Assembly: GCA_964030785.1 (NCBI GenBank)
Contig: OZ034971.1
Coordinates: 10,902,579-10,966,578 of the forward strand
From: Siderastrea siderea
Taxonomy: Eukaryota > Cnidaria > Anthozoa > Scleractinia > Rhizangiidae
Direction of reading: 5' to 3'
Length of the DNA: 64,000 bases
Position numbers and translations under genes: made by a program. The notes below the pieces were generated by a model. The model was not told the DNA's origin and searched no databases. It saw nothing but the letters and a program-made list of their open reading frames with translations. This document shows positions 31,117-45,000 of the stretch, piece by piece. Positions within the stretch are counted from its first letter, which is position 1. Each line of letters opens with the position of its first letter.

Positions 31117-34100
31117 CTTCCGTACAAAACGCGACTGTTTGTTTTCTTTTAGTAGTTCGTTTAATTTCTTGTTAATGCCGCCGTTAGATTGATGTTAGTT
31201 ATACTAGTATATCCGTACTGAGGAGGTACAATTTATTGCCCGAACTCAAATCAGAGATCCAATCCAATGCATCGATCCTGTTTGTATTTTTCTTACGCCA
31301 TGTTGCTAAGTGCGTTTAAAAGTAAAACGTCTAATATATACCCTTTTTTACAGCGTTTCGACAACCACAAACTGAATTCACTTTTAACAGACATGACTGG
31401 TAGCAATCTAGTCAGGTTTTTAATTATCGCCTGAGCTGTCAAAGATTTTTTTTCTTACCTGGAAAACCTCCTGACATGGAAAACACATTTTTAAGCAGTG
31501 TTCACACCTATTTCACACCTACCTGTACATATTGTATAATGAAGTTTAATGCATTGCCGGTTACATTTGTCCGTTACTAGGCCGTTGCTACTTAGATTAT
31601 CAGCTTTGTTGTGGTTTAAATTGAGTGAACAGGAAAAGATGTAAAACAAGTGTCAGGTTCTTCAAAATTTATGAAGTCCTAGAGTAAGATCCTGCGAAGG
31701 TGTTAGAGTAATTGTTGGTCAAGCAAATTACATGAAGATAGGTTTTATTACCATGCCGTGTTCAAAGAGGTAGCTATAATTTGATCACTGTTAAGCAGTA
31801 TCTAAGGCAATAAATTAATTGTTGTTGTGGTGTTGTAATGACTCAGTGTGATTTTCTTAATGGTTTTGGACGAATTATCTGAGTCCCAACTGATCATGCT
31901 TTCGATCAAAGGAAGCTTGAATTGGCTGTTTATTTCATTTTGCCTTTTTATCTTCTCTATATCAGGCCTTGGTCATTCAACATCCTCCAATCAGTACTGT
32001 TCAGTAGAAATTTCTTGGATGGCAATAAAACGTTGTCCAACACCATGCAACGTCGTTAAGAAGCACAGTCTAACATCATTCAACACTGAGTAAGCTCAAA
32101 CGCGTTTAAACTGCTGTGTTTAATGTTGAACGGTATTCAATGAAAATGCTGAATGTTTTTGGCCCGGGGGGGGGGGGGGGGGCTTAGATACAACTGTCCT
32201 AATTAAATAACAAGCATTTGTTCAAACTCAATTTTTTTGGTATAGTAGACATTTTTAACAAAAGCTACAGATTCTTTCAGTTAATTCCTTGTGTTAGATC
32301 AGATCTTGGAACAATGCCACTAATAGACAAAACGGTCTGGATATGTTTCTTTAACTATAATTGCCTTTTTAATCCATACTTTCGCTGAATAAAAGAGAGA
32401 ATTATCGATACCAATATCTATATTATTTTTGAAGAGAAGTAACGGAGTAAGAATGATAGTATTTTTTGCAGTGGATATCGAAAATTTTAGAGTAGGAACT
32501 GATGGAATAATTAACACTCCATTATTCCTCTTCAACCCCCAGACATAGCGGCGGTTCAGCGCACTTTAAAAAGGAGACTTGGTAATTAAATCTCGGAGAA
32601 ACAATGACAATAAAGCCGCTGTTTCTGTTGTTGCTAAAAAAGTTAACACTTCCTGCGGGTGCTTCAAAATCAGCATTACCAAAACAAATGAAACAAAAAA
32701 CAAACAAACAAGGTGTCATTAGGTGCCTGATGATGGATAAATATTGGCTTAATTTGCATGATATTTAGACAGCAAGGAGATCTTTGATGCAGATCTCTCT
32801 AAACCAATGAGTCATTGTTAACCATCTCTCCAATTGTTCCACCTATTTCTTCTTAGACTTTTAACGTGATGTCAACATTTCACAAGAAACCATGCTCTGG
32901 AAACTGCAAATGAAACTATAAGGGATATAACTGAGAAATAGGACGTTTTTCAAGGCTTTTTGTTTTGGACACTTTCTAATCTAATCAGTGACCCCTTAGT
33001 CTTCGTTTAGGTGATTTATCAAATTCCCTTCCTGAGGAGAATAAGAGGCTATACAGGGGCAATGTTGGGTTCATTGTCGCCATTTACAAAAGTAAGGCAT
33101 TTCCTGTGGGACTGAAAAGGACACGAATATTTGCTTCGCTGCGTCGCAACCTCAGTAAATGCCGGTCCAGCTACTATTCACTTCAAATAAACAATAATAA
33201 TAAAAAACCAACAAATAATAGATAAATAAACAAATAAACAAACAAAAGAATAAATAAAAAAAGATGAGATATGATAAAAATCTTAGATGGAGGACTGAAA
33301 ACCCACCACCCCCTTGCCACTATTATAGCTCCTTACATTTTGCTTGTCAAATGAGAAGAGCTATTTTTTGGGCACGGTGCCGAAAGTTTGGGGTTAATTT
33401 ATTTAGTAACATTTCAACACTACTCAGTAATGGTTTGGTAAGGGTCGCTAATTCTTTTAGCAATTTCTCTTTCCTAAATTTAGACATGGGAAAGTCAGTT
33501 GTGACCAGTTGTGGTTAGACACGATTCAAGGGTCGCTTGGAATGGTTTACCAATGGATAAATCAGTAACTATACCTCCACTGCATCAAGCGAAGCAATTT
33601 CTCTGAATGGTGCGTCTTTCTTACATTTCATTTTATGATATTTCCTTTGATATTAACTCGTCGGACTACTCGTAAAAAATAACATGAAAAATTCGTTATG
33701 CAATCCTACTCAATATCTCATAATTTTATCAAGGTCTTGAGAACATTAATTAAGAATAAGTAAGAAGGGGAGATTTTAATAATGAATTTTAAGGAAATTA
33801 AAAACGATAAAAGTTACTTTGTAGTTAACAATTAAATGGACACCAAAACAACCTCAATTCAACCTGCTCTCTTGAAGATAAGCGGTCTAACCTGTTGTTT
33901 GTATAACCAAAGCGGTGGGTTTTGCTCTTTTCATTTCATCCTAGTTGAGCTTTAGGCGTTTACATGTTTACTTGTACCCGTACAAGAAGCCATTGACGAC
34001 ATCCGTGAGCTGATAAGATCAGGTATAAAAGCAATAGTTAAATCATCGTGTGCTGTACTTTTTTACAGCGCTTCTCTGAAAAACAGACCGTATTATTTTT

Positions 34101-36140
34101 ACTTCCACAGAGTCCATCACTATTAACTTAAGTGCGGAGAATTCCGACATATAATACATCAAAATTAAGTCAACCATTTTATTGTCTCTGTATGTGGACG
34201 TGTCTAAAGCAAATTTTGCCAACACTGTATCGCGCTCCATAAAAATTCGTGTATTTGAAATGCTAGTAAATATTAAAATGTTCATGTTCACAATACTGAT
34301 ATCTAGCTGAAATGCATGGCGACTTCTCCATAAAAACAAATTAACGAAGATATGTCCAATGGACGTTTTGTTCCATGGAATCTTCCTGATTCATGTTAAT
34401 CTTTGAAGGTTTCATGGACACAGTAAGTCAGAGCCATAGCAACAACTTGACAGAAACATTTTTAATTCTTAAGTTCGGATTGCTTAGTGATAACCCAACG
34501 TTCAGACAGAAATGGAAACTTGCCAGTCCTGAAAGCATGTCTGTCTATGATGATGCCGTTCTTTCGAAAAGAGGAGGGTAAAGCAAATAACGACTGAACA
34601 AAGGTATAAGCTGCTATCAACTTATAGGTGTACGCAGTTCTGCTATCATCTGAGCAACGACTCAAAAATAAATAAATAGCTTACCTTGAGCTTGAATTTA
34701 CACTACTAAATTGGTGGCAGTTCCCATATTTCGTACGCCGGTACAAGCATAAAAACGACAACTTGCCAGCTGACTCGTCCTTAGCTTCAACTGCTCACGG
34801 GAAAGACGTTTTTACGTATACAGTAGCATATATTCAAACCAATTTTTAGCTTGTACTTGTTTTAGTGAAACCCCATAACGAGCCCCATAGCAATACTGTC
34901 TCCTATAGATCAGTGCGATAGATTTAAAATGATTGGCCTTTTATGGCCTTATTCAACTTTCTAACAACTAAAGCCTAAATGAGACCGGCGTTGGACGTAC
35001 TTTTCAAAGATACAACCTTGGCTTAAGGTAGTCTTCATTGATATGTGCTAGAGTAATATTACTGACCTGAGAATCTTCTTCAAGCCAAGGCCACTTCACT
35101 CTTGTGGCACAAATTTAAATGCCAAGAGGACATCTACACTCGCATGAATTTGAATTTCAACTTTAAGCGACACTCTAGCAAGTATTAAACCACACTAAGC
35201 AAAGGTTGTTACTCAGGTTCTGTGAAGAAACGTGATAAATTAATACCTTACACTGCAGCTTAAATATTTACAGGCTTCTGTTGAAGAGTGTTTTTCGTCT
35301 CAGATTCTTTAACTTCGTTCTAATCTCTCTCAATTTGATCTCTTAGCCCCTAAAAATAGAAAATAAGCAGTGCAAATGGTTAGTTCGCGTTCAATTTTCA
35401 AACGCACCAAAGAAAAACTCGCAGACAATGTACTCATGTTAAAAAATAAAACTAAGAAGACAAAATTTTGAAGTTGAGTTCAAGTGACACTCATAAACGA
35501 CGTGCTAACATGATCGAGCGACATTTGTACCCTCTAAGGAAATTTTATGGGAATATTATTGCAATGTAGCTAATATTCACCTTTGGTTGAATTTGCTTTA
35601 TGTCTTTGCCCTTTCTTTCATGACTTTTAGACGTCTTCAGGCTCCTCTCCGAAAGCATAAACCAGTGTTCAAAAGCACAAGCTATCTTCGTATACGACCA
35701 CAGCCTGCAAATTCTACAGCCATGAATATCGATTAGAAACACGTCAAAATACATAAATATAAATATGTCAAATAAATAAAATAATCGACAGCGCATTCTT
35801 TGCACGTTTTGCAGCCAGCAAATCCAGAAGTGCGAAAAACTGAAAGGAAAGAAGTCACGTGACAACCTGAATGCATTATATGGCGAAGGTTTTTGTCTTT
35901 GTTGTTGTTGTTGTTGTTGTTCTTTTTGAGCAAGATGGCTGGATTCATTCGTGTTTTGGTCTTCTTTTAATTCAGCTTTTTCTCACAAAGTAAGTGCTTA
36001 ATTCTTTTATTGGCGAAAAAAAGGAAAGGCTATTTTTCTTACTTTTTTTCTTGTTTCCAAAACGAAAGGAAATTAAAACTATAAACAGTATCTTCGTTTT
36101 TCGTTTTTATAAATTTAAAGCTATTAGCAAGTATGCCTTC
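31117..36140. repeat. U2 downstream region, copy D2
   Basis: No gene seen. 31117-32000 parallels U3 (39989-40940). From 32005 it parallels D1. It contains a G tract at about 32166-32184 within the segment that is inverted in D1, a (TTG)n run near 35901-35921, and poly-A-rich stretches. The Harbinger-like element is absent here (empty site near 32310). About 2 kb present in D1 is missing at 34958. Confidence 0.65.
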
Positions 36141-37110
36141 CTTTGTGAGGCTCCTTCATATTCGCCTCCTGTTATTCTCTTTTCCTAAGTGCTGACAGGG
36201 AAAAAGATACAGGTTTTGATTTTCAATTTTTAAAATTATAATTAGTTTACTGTCTTACTTGTCTAGACATTTACAATTTTATGATAGAAACAAAAAGTCA
36301 TGAAAACATCATGATCATTGTCTGGCCCTCATCCTGACAAAATCCCGGGATTGGGGCTCACTGTCTTAACTTTCCTAAAATGCGAGAACGTTTCCATCAA
36401 TTTTTTATTCCACTGTTTACAGTTCAGTAAAAAACCTAACAAACGAAACTTTATTCCCTGTCAACGGTGCCCTAGCGTTCTCCTGGATATCCTTGACAGC
36501 CCGGTGGGCGGGGGGGGGGGGGGGGGGAGGAATTCCGGATTTCAAGTGAAGAGCCGATTAACGAGAGCAAGAGAAGTTGAATGATTCTGTCGAAATCCAA
36601 ATTGATAGCAGTACAGAATTCCCAAACGCTCTACGAATTCCTTTAAACGGTTGTACATGACCCTTACGAAACATTTTGAAAAATTAGGCAAAAGTGAAGG
36701 GAAGGTGCAAAAGATTTTTTCGGGGAGGGAGGAGGGATTTGAAATTCATGATTTCAGAATATATTTGTGTAAGGCAAGTAACTATTATTTGGTGGTAGTT
36801 TTATTTTAGTAGGGATTTTCTTGGGTGCTTAAAAATGGGAAGATTCGCGATATAAAGAAAGGTTGTTACCGTACTTAGTGTTACGGAAATATGTATGTAG
36901 TATACGAAGTAGTTTTCTTTTTTCTGAGATTTGGTTGTCTGGGGTTGTCTGTTTGTAGGATCTGAGAAAGTTTATTACAGATAGTATGATACATAAAAAA
37001 CAAACACGACCATGCACAAAGTACTGTTGTTCTTCGTTTTTGTCGATTAATTCCCCTCTGGGTACTTGTAAGGCTCTAATATTCAGCATTAAAGTTTTGG
37101 GGGTTTCATT
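36141..37110. other. About 970 bp present only between U2 and U3
   Basis: At the U1/U2 junction (26028) 'ccttcctttg' runs straight into 'gttcagggaa'; here about 970 bases lie between the two. The stretch has a G run at 36508-36527 and no open frame with known motifs. The ends show no clear inverted repeats or target duplication. Confidence 0.5.
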
Positions 37111-37715
37111 TTGGTTCAGGGAAGTTTTTTGGCTTTTGCTTCAAGCCAGAGAGATTTTGGGGGGTCTTAGTTTATGTCCCCATTCACTTTGGGTGTTAAG
37201 GAAGGAAAGCCAATATTTTTACCCAAACAGGTGTCGCTTAGGGTAGACTTATGAAAGAAAAACTGAAGATTTAAGACAATGCTTTTAAAATCTAATTATA
37301 GAGGACAGCATTCGATGTCAACATCTTCAGCGCAATCAAAAGCACTATAGCTCTTATTTGATCGTCTGTTTTAGCGTGGTCTTTAGGATCCCACGGACGA
37401 GATCTTGTGGTTGTGGCACAGGGCTCCCAGGCTCAAGTGCAGACCACTTTAATACCCACACAAACAGTGAGAACGTTTATAGTTTCAAGACGACAAAACA
37501 CAACGATTGAGTTGAGCTTACGTTTATTTTGAACTTTACATGTAAATATTCATCGCGGGAAACACTCCAACCAAAAATGTCGAGAATTTATTAGTTTTCA
37601 TTTACGCAGTTTTAATTCCATCAAAACTTATCTATCCTGGCTCCAGAGGCCGACTGTAACAATGATAAGTCAGTTGGAGTAAACGTTTATCTGTCAGTGT
37701 TAATGACTTTCATAG

Positions 37716-37851
37716 ACAGCGATTGGTACATTGCGAATGACAGATAAAACGTCATTTAAAAGTCGGGAGCACTTTGTCTTCAACGAGAGATGCCTTTCAA
37801 AAGATGCGAGCCTACTTCACACACCCAAGGAAGCCACATTGCGTTTACAAG
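37716..37851 (+). promoter_or_regulatory. Conserved promoter-proximal block of U3
   Basis: Same order of inverted CCAAT (GATTGGTACATT), CRE-like AACGTCA and ATTTAAAAG as in the other units, followed by a 5' leader ending ACAAG before the ATG. Confidence 0.55.
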
Positions 37852-38188
37852 ATGGCGTCGAGAGGTGGCGCTATTTCAGCTTTTCATCATGTCGGTCACG
37901 TTAACCCTCCAAGCTGTGGGCCAAATAGCTGTTTTTCGATAAGGCGAATTTTAGATCTCCCAGAAGAGAGTGTAGACGAACGTTTCTACTGTTCGAGTAA
38001 CAGTCCACTAGCCGAGAGTTGCACTGTTTCCCTCCCGGCAGTTCTTCCTCGAAAGGTTCTTCCCATGGTATACCACGGTGATAATGTATCATGCAGGGGA
38101 CTCATAAATTGGCAGCAATTCCCTCTCGCGCCTTATAGTCACTGGAGTTATGGAACTATTTCTTTAAATAACCAGGGATTTCCAATAG
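37852..38188 (+). CDS. U3 homeobox gene, exon 1 (EH1 domain)
   Basis: ATG at 37852 in the shared ACAAGATGGCG context; upstream in-frame codons have no ATG. It has 112 codons plus one base, ending at AATAG|GTAAGT (38189). It encodes MASRGGAIS, then SCGPNSCFSIRRILDLPEES with the EH1 core, a Ser-rich stretch, a conserved VLPMVYHGDNV segment and an aromatic end (YSHWSYG). It joins in phase to exon 2 at 39588 for a 245-residue protein, likely a nuclear repressor. This is the least damaged member of the U2/U3 pair. Residue changes against U1 and U4 are frequent except around EH1 and the RKVLPM/RAVLPM segment. Confidence 0.87.
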
Positions 38189-39587
38189 GTAAGTGAATCA
38201 GCAGCAATCACACACAGCTAAAGGCCGTTGTTTCTCGGCTTGTGTCTATGCCACATACAGACATGTCTTCGGCTTAAACACGACAATGGGGAATACGTAG
38301 CTATTCAGTTTAAACGTGCTGTTCTTTACAGTCTAGGATAACAGTTAATTACTCGGTCGACATTCAGTTTGATTTGTAAGCTATTCAGTAAAAGAGGAAA
38401 GTAGGTTTTAAGACCAGTTTCACTGCAGGCAGAGGTACATTTATCTGCTGACCTTAACTTAACCACGCGTTTATCCCTTTGTTTATATCACAAAAGAGAA
38501 TTTCAAATTTTAATCACCAATCAACCTTCTTTTAGTGAATTTTTTTTATGGAGGAGATTGAAAATTGCCAGCGCCAGCGAAAGAAACATGGTGAAAAAGG
38601 TACTAATTTCAAAAAGGTACAGAGATCAGTCGACAGGACCGCAAATTCACGAAAGAAGCTGCTAAAGGTGACATTCCATTCGCAGAAAAGGAAAAGGTCT
38701 GCCGTATTTAGGTGTCATTGGAAAAGTTGACCTGCTGTTCGTTAACACTATAGACCTTTGTCCATTTGTTTATTATGAAAGATGTGCTTTCCATAATACC
38801 TGACAGTTATATACAGGTATAGGTGCTAACTTTTTCCATTTCACATTCAACGAAAACATGAGGAAAACCTTTTTCAAATTTGAACTTCGAATTCGAAAAA
38901 AAAAAAAAACTGTGTGACAGAAGACAGAGGCCCGGGTATGTTTAGCTTAAATCAGGAAAGAATGAAAGTATGCTACCCAGCCTCCTGCAACTTTCCTTTG
39001 GCTCCATATGACCGCTACACGATTGCTTCGATCGCTGCAAGTCGCTGGAAAAAACGTTCAGCAGTCGTTGGGACCTTATGGAAAAACACACTTCAGCAAT
39101 CGTAGCAATCACAGCATTTTACATCGATCGCTGAAGAGTGTTTTTCGTATGATCACAACCAATGCTAAACGTTTTTCTTCCAGCGATCGCAGTGATTGTA
39201 GCGATCGTAGCGATCATATGGAAACAAGCCTTTGGAGGTCTCATCTCCAAAGGATCGATAGATTATAATAGTATCAAAGAGTAGGCTTCAATTTAAGACT
39301 AAGCCTTTTTACTTTCATGTTTTATTAAGACCAAGATGGGAAAAGTTAGTTTTAGTTTAAGATTACTGTAGTTCGTTGCTTGTCAATTCTTTCAAACCCT
39401 AAACGCATCGGTTTGCAGATTCAGTTTTAATTTTCAGTTCCCAACAACAGACTACGTCATAAATGTTCCATGTTTGACGTCGGTTGAACTTATAGAAATT
39501 ACATGAGGACTTCCATTCTTCACCGGCTGAGTTTTGATAAAATTATATTATTCTTTTCAGTAATTACCTTTTTTATTCTTCCCTTAG
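38189..39587 (+). other. U3 intron
   Basis: The 1399 base intron, GTAAGT to TTAG, holds the TIR element at 39000-39230 and no gene. It lacks the composite insertion found in U2. Confidence 0.75.
39000..39230. mobile_element. TIR element in U3 intron
   Basis: Orthologue of the U2 insertion at 28482-28720. The right end AGCGATCATATGGAAACAAGCC pairs with a slightly trimmed left end GGCTCCATATGACCGCT. Inner CGATCG-rich inverted blocks are kept. Confidence 0.78.
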
Positions 39588-39988
39588 GCCGGACGTTTCA
39601 AAAGAAGAAACGACGTCCCATGCGAAAGAAGAAGCAGCGTCCATTGTTTTCACCACACCAAATTCAAACCATGGAAAAAGAATTTGCCAAACAGCGGTAC
39701 ATCACGGAGGGCAGGCGAGCTCAGCTGGCTTCAGAGTTAAACCTTACTGAAACCCAAGTCAAAACCTGGTTCCAAAATCGACGAACAAAGTGGAAAAAGG
39801 AAACAAAAGATGAAGCAAATACGGGCTCAAGACGCCGCTCCCAGGGAGAAATGGAATATGTTTTAATTGCAATGCAGGACAAGCTGAGTCCTTTCTACCA
39901 GAACATATTCGTTGATTCACTTGTGACTCCACTTAGAGTTTTGCCACAGCATTGTGCTGAACCTACGTTTCTTACTACCCACTGTTAA
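39588..39988 (+). CDS. U3 homeobox gene, exon 2 (homeodomain)
   Basis: Starts after CCCTTAG at 39587 and ends at TAA 39986-39988. Phase 1 joining gives Gly-Arg-Thr-Phe-Gln, then the basic lead (KKKRRPMR). The homeodomain has R5, F8, F20, Y25, R31, QVKTWFQNRR and TKWKKE. The tail keeps the SQGEMEYV and LPQHCAEP segments seen in U1 and ends in a different short C-terminus. Thr47 and Gln50 place it with the other units. The open frame extends upstream of the acceptor but lies in intron sequence. Confidence 0.9.
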
Positions 39989-42900
39989 GGTTCGATTCTT
40001 GTATAGGTATAGCTTCCTTACAAAACACGATTGTTGTTTGTGAGTTTCTTTTAGTAGAGCACGTAGCATATATTTAATTCAGTTTAAATGTGTTGGAAGT
40101 TCGTTTACTGAGTTCTACTTATTGCAGTAGATTGATGTTAGTTATACTAGTATATCCATACTGAGGAGCCCGGTACAATTTATTGCCAGAACCCAAATCA
40201 GAGAACCAATCCAATGCATCGATCCTGTTTTATCTTTCTTTCGCCATGTTGCTAAGTGTGTATAAAACTAATGTAAAACGTCTATCCCCTTCTGTACAGC
40301 GTTTCGACAACCACAAACTGAATTTATTATTCAACAGACATTGCTGCTAGCAATCTAGTCAGTTTTTCAATTATGGCCTTAGCTGTCAAAGATTTTCTTT
40401 TTACCCGGAAAAACTTATGACAGGGAAGATACATTTTAAAGTAGTATTCACACCTATTTTACACCTACCTGTACATATTAAGCTTAATGCATTGTTATAT
40501 TTGTCCGTTACTAAGTTTGCTACTTAGATTATCAGCTTTGTTACGGTTTAAATTAAGTGGACAGGAAAAGATGTAAAGCAAGTGTCAATGAGAGCGCGCT
40601 TCAAAACTGTATGAAGTCCTAGAGTATCGGTATAGTAAGATCCTTCGAAGGAGTTTAGCAAGTAATTGCTATAGTAAGCAAATTACATCAATATAGGTTG
40701 TATTTACCACGCCGTGCTATAATTTGAACACTGATAAAGCAGTATCTAAGTTAAATGTTGTTGTTGTGCTGTAATGATTGCCGGAGGCTTTTCTTAGTGA
40801 ATTTGGACAAACTATCCGAGTCCCAACTGATCCTGCTTTCGATCCAAGGAAACTAAAGTTGGCTGTTTATTGCATTTTGCCTTTTCATCTTCTCTATATC
40901 AGGCCTTGGTCATTCAACATCCTCCAATCAGTACTATTCAGTAGAAATTTCTTGGATGGCAATCAAACGTTGTCCAACACCATGCAACATCGTTCAGAAG
41001 CACAGTCTAACATCATTCAACACTGAGTAAGCTCAAACGCGTTTAAACTGCTGTATTTAATAATGTTGAATGGTATTCAAAATGCTGAATGTTTTTGGCC
41101 GGGGGCTAAGATACAACTGTCCTATATAAATCAAAAGCATTTGTTCAAACTCAATTTTTTTGAAAGTAGAAAATTTTTACAAAAGCTACAGATTCTTTTA
41201 ATTCCTTGTGTTAGAATAGATCTTGGAACAATGCAACTAATAGACAAAACGGTTTGGATGTGTTTCCTTAACTATAATTGCCTTGTTTATCCATACATTC
41301 GCTGAATAAAAGAGATAATTATCGATACCGATATCTATATTATTTTTGAAGAGAAGTAACGGAGTAAGAATGATAGCATTTTTTGCAGTGGATAACGGAA
41401 ATTTTGGAGAAAGAAAATGGAATAATGAACACTCCATTATTCCTCTTAAACCCCCAGTCCCGGTGCATGACATGGCGGCAGTTCAGCACACTTTAAAAAG
41501 AAAACTTGGTAATTAAATCTCGGAGAAACCATAACAATAAAACCGCTGTTTGTGTCGTTGCTAAAAAAATTAAGACTTCCTGTGGCTGTTTCAAAATCAG
41601 CAGTACCAAAACAAATGAAACAAAAAAACAAACAAACAAGGTGTCATTAGGTGCCTGATGATGGATAAATATTGGCTTAATTTACGTGATATTTAGACAG
41701 CAAAAAGATCTTTGATGCAGATCTCTCTAAACCGATGAGTCATGGCTAACCATCTCCCCAATTTTTCCACCCATTTCTTCTTAGACTTTTAAGGTGATGT
41801 CAACATTTCACAAGAAACCATGCTCTGGAAATTGCAAATGAAACTGTAAGGGATATATATGAGAAATAGGACGTTTTTCAAAGTTGTTGTTTTGGACGCT
41901 TTCTAATCTAATCAGTGACCCCTTAGTCTTCGTTTGGGTGATTTATCAAATTCCCTTCCTGAGGAAAATGGGAGGCTGTACACGGGCTATATTGGGTTCA
42001 TTGTCACCATTTTACAAAAATAACTGAGGCATTTCCTGTGGGACTGAAAAGGTCAAGAATATTTGCTTCGCTGCGTCGCAACCTTAGTAAATGTCCTGCT
42101 TAACTATTCACCTCGAATAAACCAACAAATAACAGACAAATAAACAAATAAACAAACAAACAAATAAATAACGATGAGATATGATAAAAATGTTAGATGG
42201 AGGACTGAAAATCCACCACCTCCCTGCCACTATTAAAGCTCCTTACATTTTGCTTGTCAAATAAGCTGAGAAGAGCTATTGTCTGGGCACGGTGCCGAAC
42301 GTTTGAGGTTAATTAATTAAGTAACATTTCAACACTGAGCAAAAGCTTGGCACTGGGTCGCTATGCATTCTTCTAGCAGTTTCTCTTTCCTAAACTTCCG
42401 GCCATGGCCACTTTTCGTCAAGTCGTCTTTTCTCGTCAGAAACGAATTGTAGTAAATAGCAGTCATCTAGAGTGGTTCCTTTTCTGGTGTTGCTTCATGC
42501 GATATTTTCAAGACAACTCGAAGGTAGGTGACATCGGCAAGCAAATTGCATGGTTTGATCTAAATTTTTGTTTTGTTAGTCTGCATAGACTAACCGAGCC
42601 AAATTTTGGCAGACAGAACGTAGAATGAACTACATGACAGCTTTCTGTCAAACAAAGATTTTTTTTACTTGTATTCAACAGTTCGGCGGACACTAAGTCC
42701 GTAAATTAAAATTCGATTTGGGTTATTCACGTATTTTCTGCCAGGCGGCGCGCACTTGAAGCAAAGCAAAGGTGAAGTAGCGGTGTGGAGAGCAGTGTAT
42801 TTTTCATTTATAACCGCGATGTAGTCACAATGTAAAAGATTGTTGCACTTTTTTGATACGCTATTCAAATCGTAGAAAAGCATTAAAATACAAGACACAT

Positions 42901-45000
42901 GTACTGTACGCTGAGAACAATATTTTAGTTTCTCGGATATTATCAGGTAATTTCGTGACAAGCCTAGTGTTTTGGCTTTTTACAACAAAAATCTGAACAG
43001 CAAACTTAACCTCTCACGTTATAAATGAAAGGTTCTAAAAGTAGAAGCGCCAGATAATGGCGCTTCGCTGTTTTTCTTAAAGAAAAAGATAAACTGTTCA
43101 GCCAAAAATGAATTGCCTATGTTTGAAAAGTCAAATTGCACGAGAGTTGTGTTTTTCTAGTAAGGATAAACTGTTTTAGACAATCAAGGTCAATAAAGTT
43201 TAACTCATTCTTATCTCTGTCTTAACCCCGCTATCTACAGATGTAGTTTTTAGAATCCATTTTAAAAGACGTTAATTATGCGATTAAAATACTTTTGGTA
43301 GGACGAAAAAAGCTCTTTTAACACAAATGTTAATCCTATTGCCAATATTAACTTTTAATGAAGCGATTTTAAGTAACAAGAAGTAATTCTAGCTTGTTTT
43401 TTCGGAGAGACAAGTTGTCTCTTTTGTGGCCGGAAATAAGAGACGCTTAAGCCGGCAAAGGAGACGAAGAGAGAGACGCAATTTTCTTTGTTACCCAACT
43501 GAAAAAAAGTGTTCAGCAGCAACTTGCTAGATTCACATCGTCTTCGTGCATAACTTGGTAAGTTTCACGTGTACGTTTAGTGCACTGGCACAAGTTTACG
43601 TCTTTTGTGGCCGGAATCTGGTAAACATACTGCATAAAAGCAATTGTTTAATTTGTTGGGCTTTTTCGCAGTGCTTCTGTGGAAAACATTTATTAAGCGG
43701 CGGTGAGTACCTTATTTTTACTTGCACAGAGCCCATCGCTATTATTATCAAAAAAAAATCCCTGCAATTTTTATGTAAGAATTCCGGACATATAATGCAT
43801 CAAAATAAAATCGGGCATATGAGCAACAACTCGACAAAACTATTTTAATTCTTAAGTTTGGATTGCTTAGTGATAACCCAGCGATTAGTCAGAAATGGAA
43901 ACTTGGCAGTCCTGAAAGCATGTCTGTCTACGATGATGCCCTTCTTTTTAAAGGAGGGCTGAATACAACTATAAAATTAATACAATTACAACCGAATAGC
44001 AAATAACGACCAACAGACAAAGCTACAAGCTGCTATCGGCTCAGTATAGGTGTACGCAGTTCTGCTATCATAGCAACGATACTCAAAAATAAATATATAG
44101 CCTACCTTGAGCTTAAATTTACACTACCAAAATGGTAGCAGTTCCCATATTTCGTACGTGTACAAGCATAAAAACGACAACTTGCAAAAACGTATATCCG
44201 ACTCTTCAGCTTAGCTTTAACTGCTCGGGGAAAGACGTTTTTATGTACACAGTAGCATATATCCAAACCAGTTTTTAGCTTCTACTTGTTTTAGTGAAAG
44301 CAAATGACATTTACCATAGAAGAGGCCCCATAAAGAGCCCCATCGCAATACTGTCTCCTGTAAATTGCGATAGATTTAAAACGATTGGCCTTTTATGGCC
44401 CTTTGCAAAAGAAGCTCTATATGCCTGGTCGTCGATTTGCTGATGCTCAGGTTACAATGTTTAGTCGAAGAACCAATTAACCGTGAGGGCCTTTTCAGTC
44501 TATATGGTTCGCTCTTCGGTGTGTACATATAAACACAGAAAAACGTAGTGAGATATCAAACGATCTGTCCTTGGTATCCATTTCTGGATTCTTAATCAAT
44601 TTCCACAGCGGTGTGATTGTATATCGCTTGTTTAAGAGTTTGTTTGTTTCTCCTCTCCTACCTAGTAAGACTGTGTACTTCTGTGTACAGCTGTCGGTCG
44701 CTTGTGTAAGAAGTTTTTCGTTTCTTCTCTTCTACTGCAGCTATGTACATATGTGTACAGCGTTCCTGCTGTGGCAGCGCCGTATCAAAAGCGAGTCCAG
44801 AACCCCTCCCAGATAGATCTACCAACCTTCATTATAGTTAGGACTTAACAAACAACCGAACCTATTGTAGGTTTGACTGAAAGGTACGGTTCTACAGAGG
44901 TCGACCTCGCCATCTCTGGATACTTCCTGTTCGTCCATATAATCTGGGAAATCCAACGAGAAAACCTTAGCAAAATACTTGAAATATCATTTTCTGCTTC
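39989..45000. repeat. U3 downstream region, copy D3
   Basis: No gene supported. 39989-40940 parallels U2. 40945-42370 and 43690-45000 parallel D1. The Harbinger-like element is absent (empty site near 41231). Internal duplicated Cys/Phe-rich frames near 44600-44770 come from an 80 base direct repeat also present in D1 (23745-23880). Confidence 0.65.
42380..43690. other. About 1.3 kb unique to D3
   Basis: Replaces the part of D1 at about 21500-22100. It begins after 'tttcctaaac' with an ATG-led open frame at 42404 (MATFRQVVFSRQ), which reaches a donor-like AAG|GTAGGT at 42522. It also holds a small hairpin (AGCGCCAGATAATGGCGCT) near 43047. I do not recognise the peptide and see no partner exon. 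Confidence 0.35.

Larger units (their letters stand above)
26029..36140 (+). repeat. Unit U2 (sister of U3)
   Basis: From about 26029 the sequence runs parallel to 37111 onward (U3), through promoter, exon 1, intron, exon 2 and downstream region. It departs from U3 at the LINE in exon 1, the 1.58 kb composite insertion in the intron, and deletions or insertions downstream. Confidence 0.85.

Noticed and set aside
37774..37851. Upstream extension of U3 exon 1
   Set aside because: It has no ATG; the shared ATG at 37852 matches the other three units.
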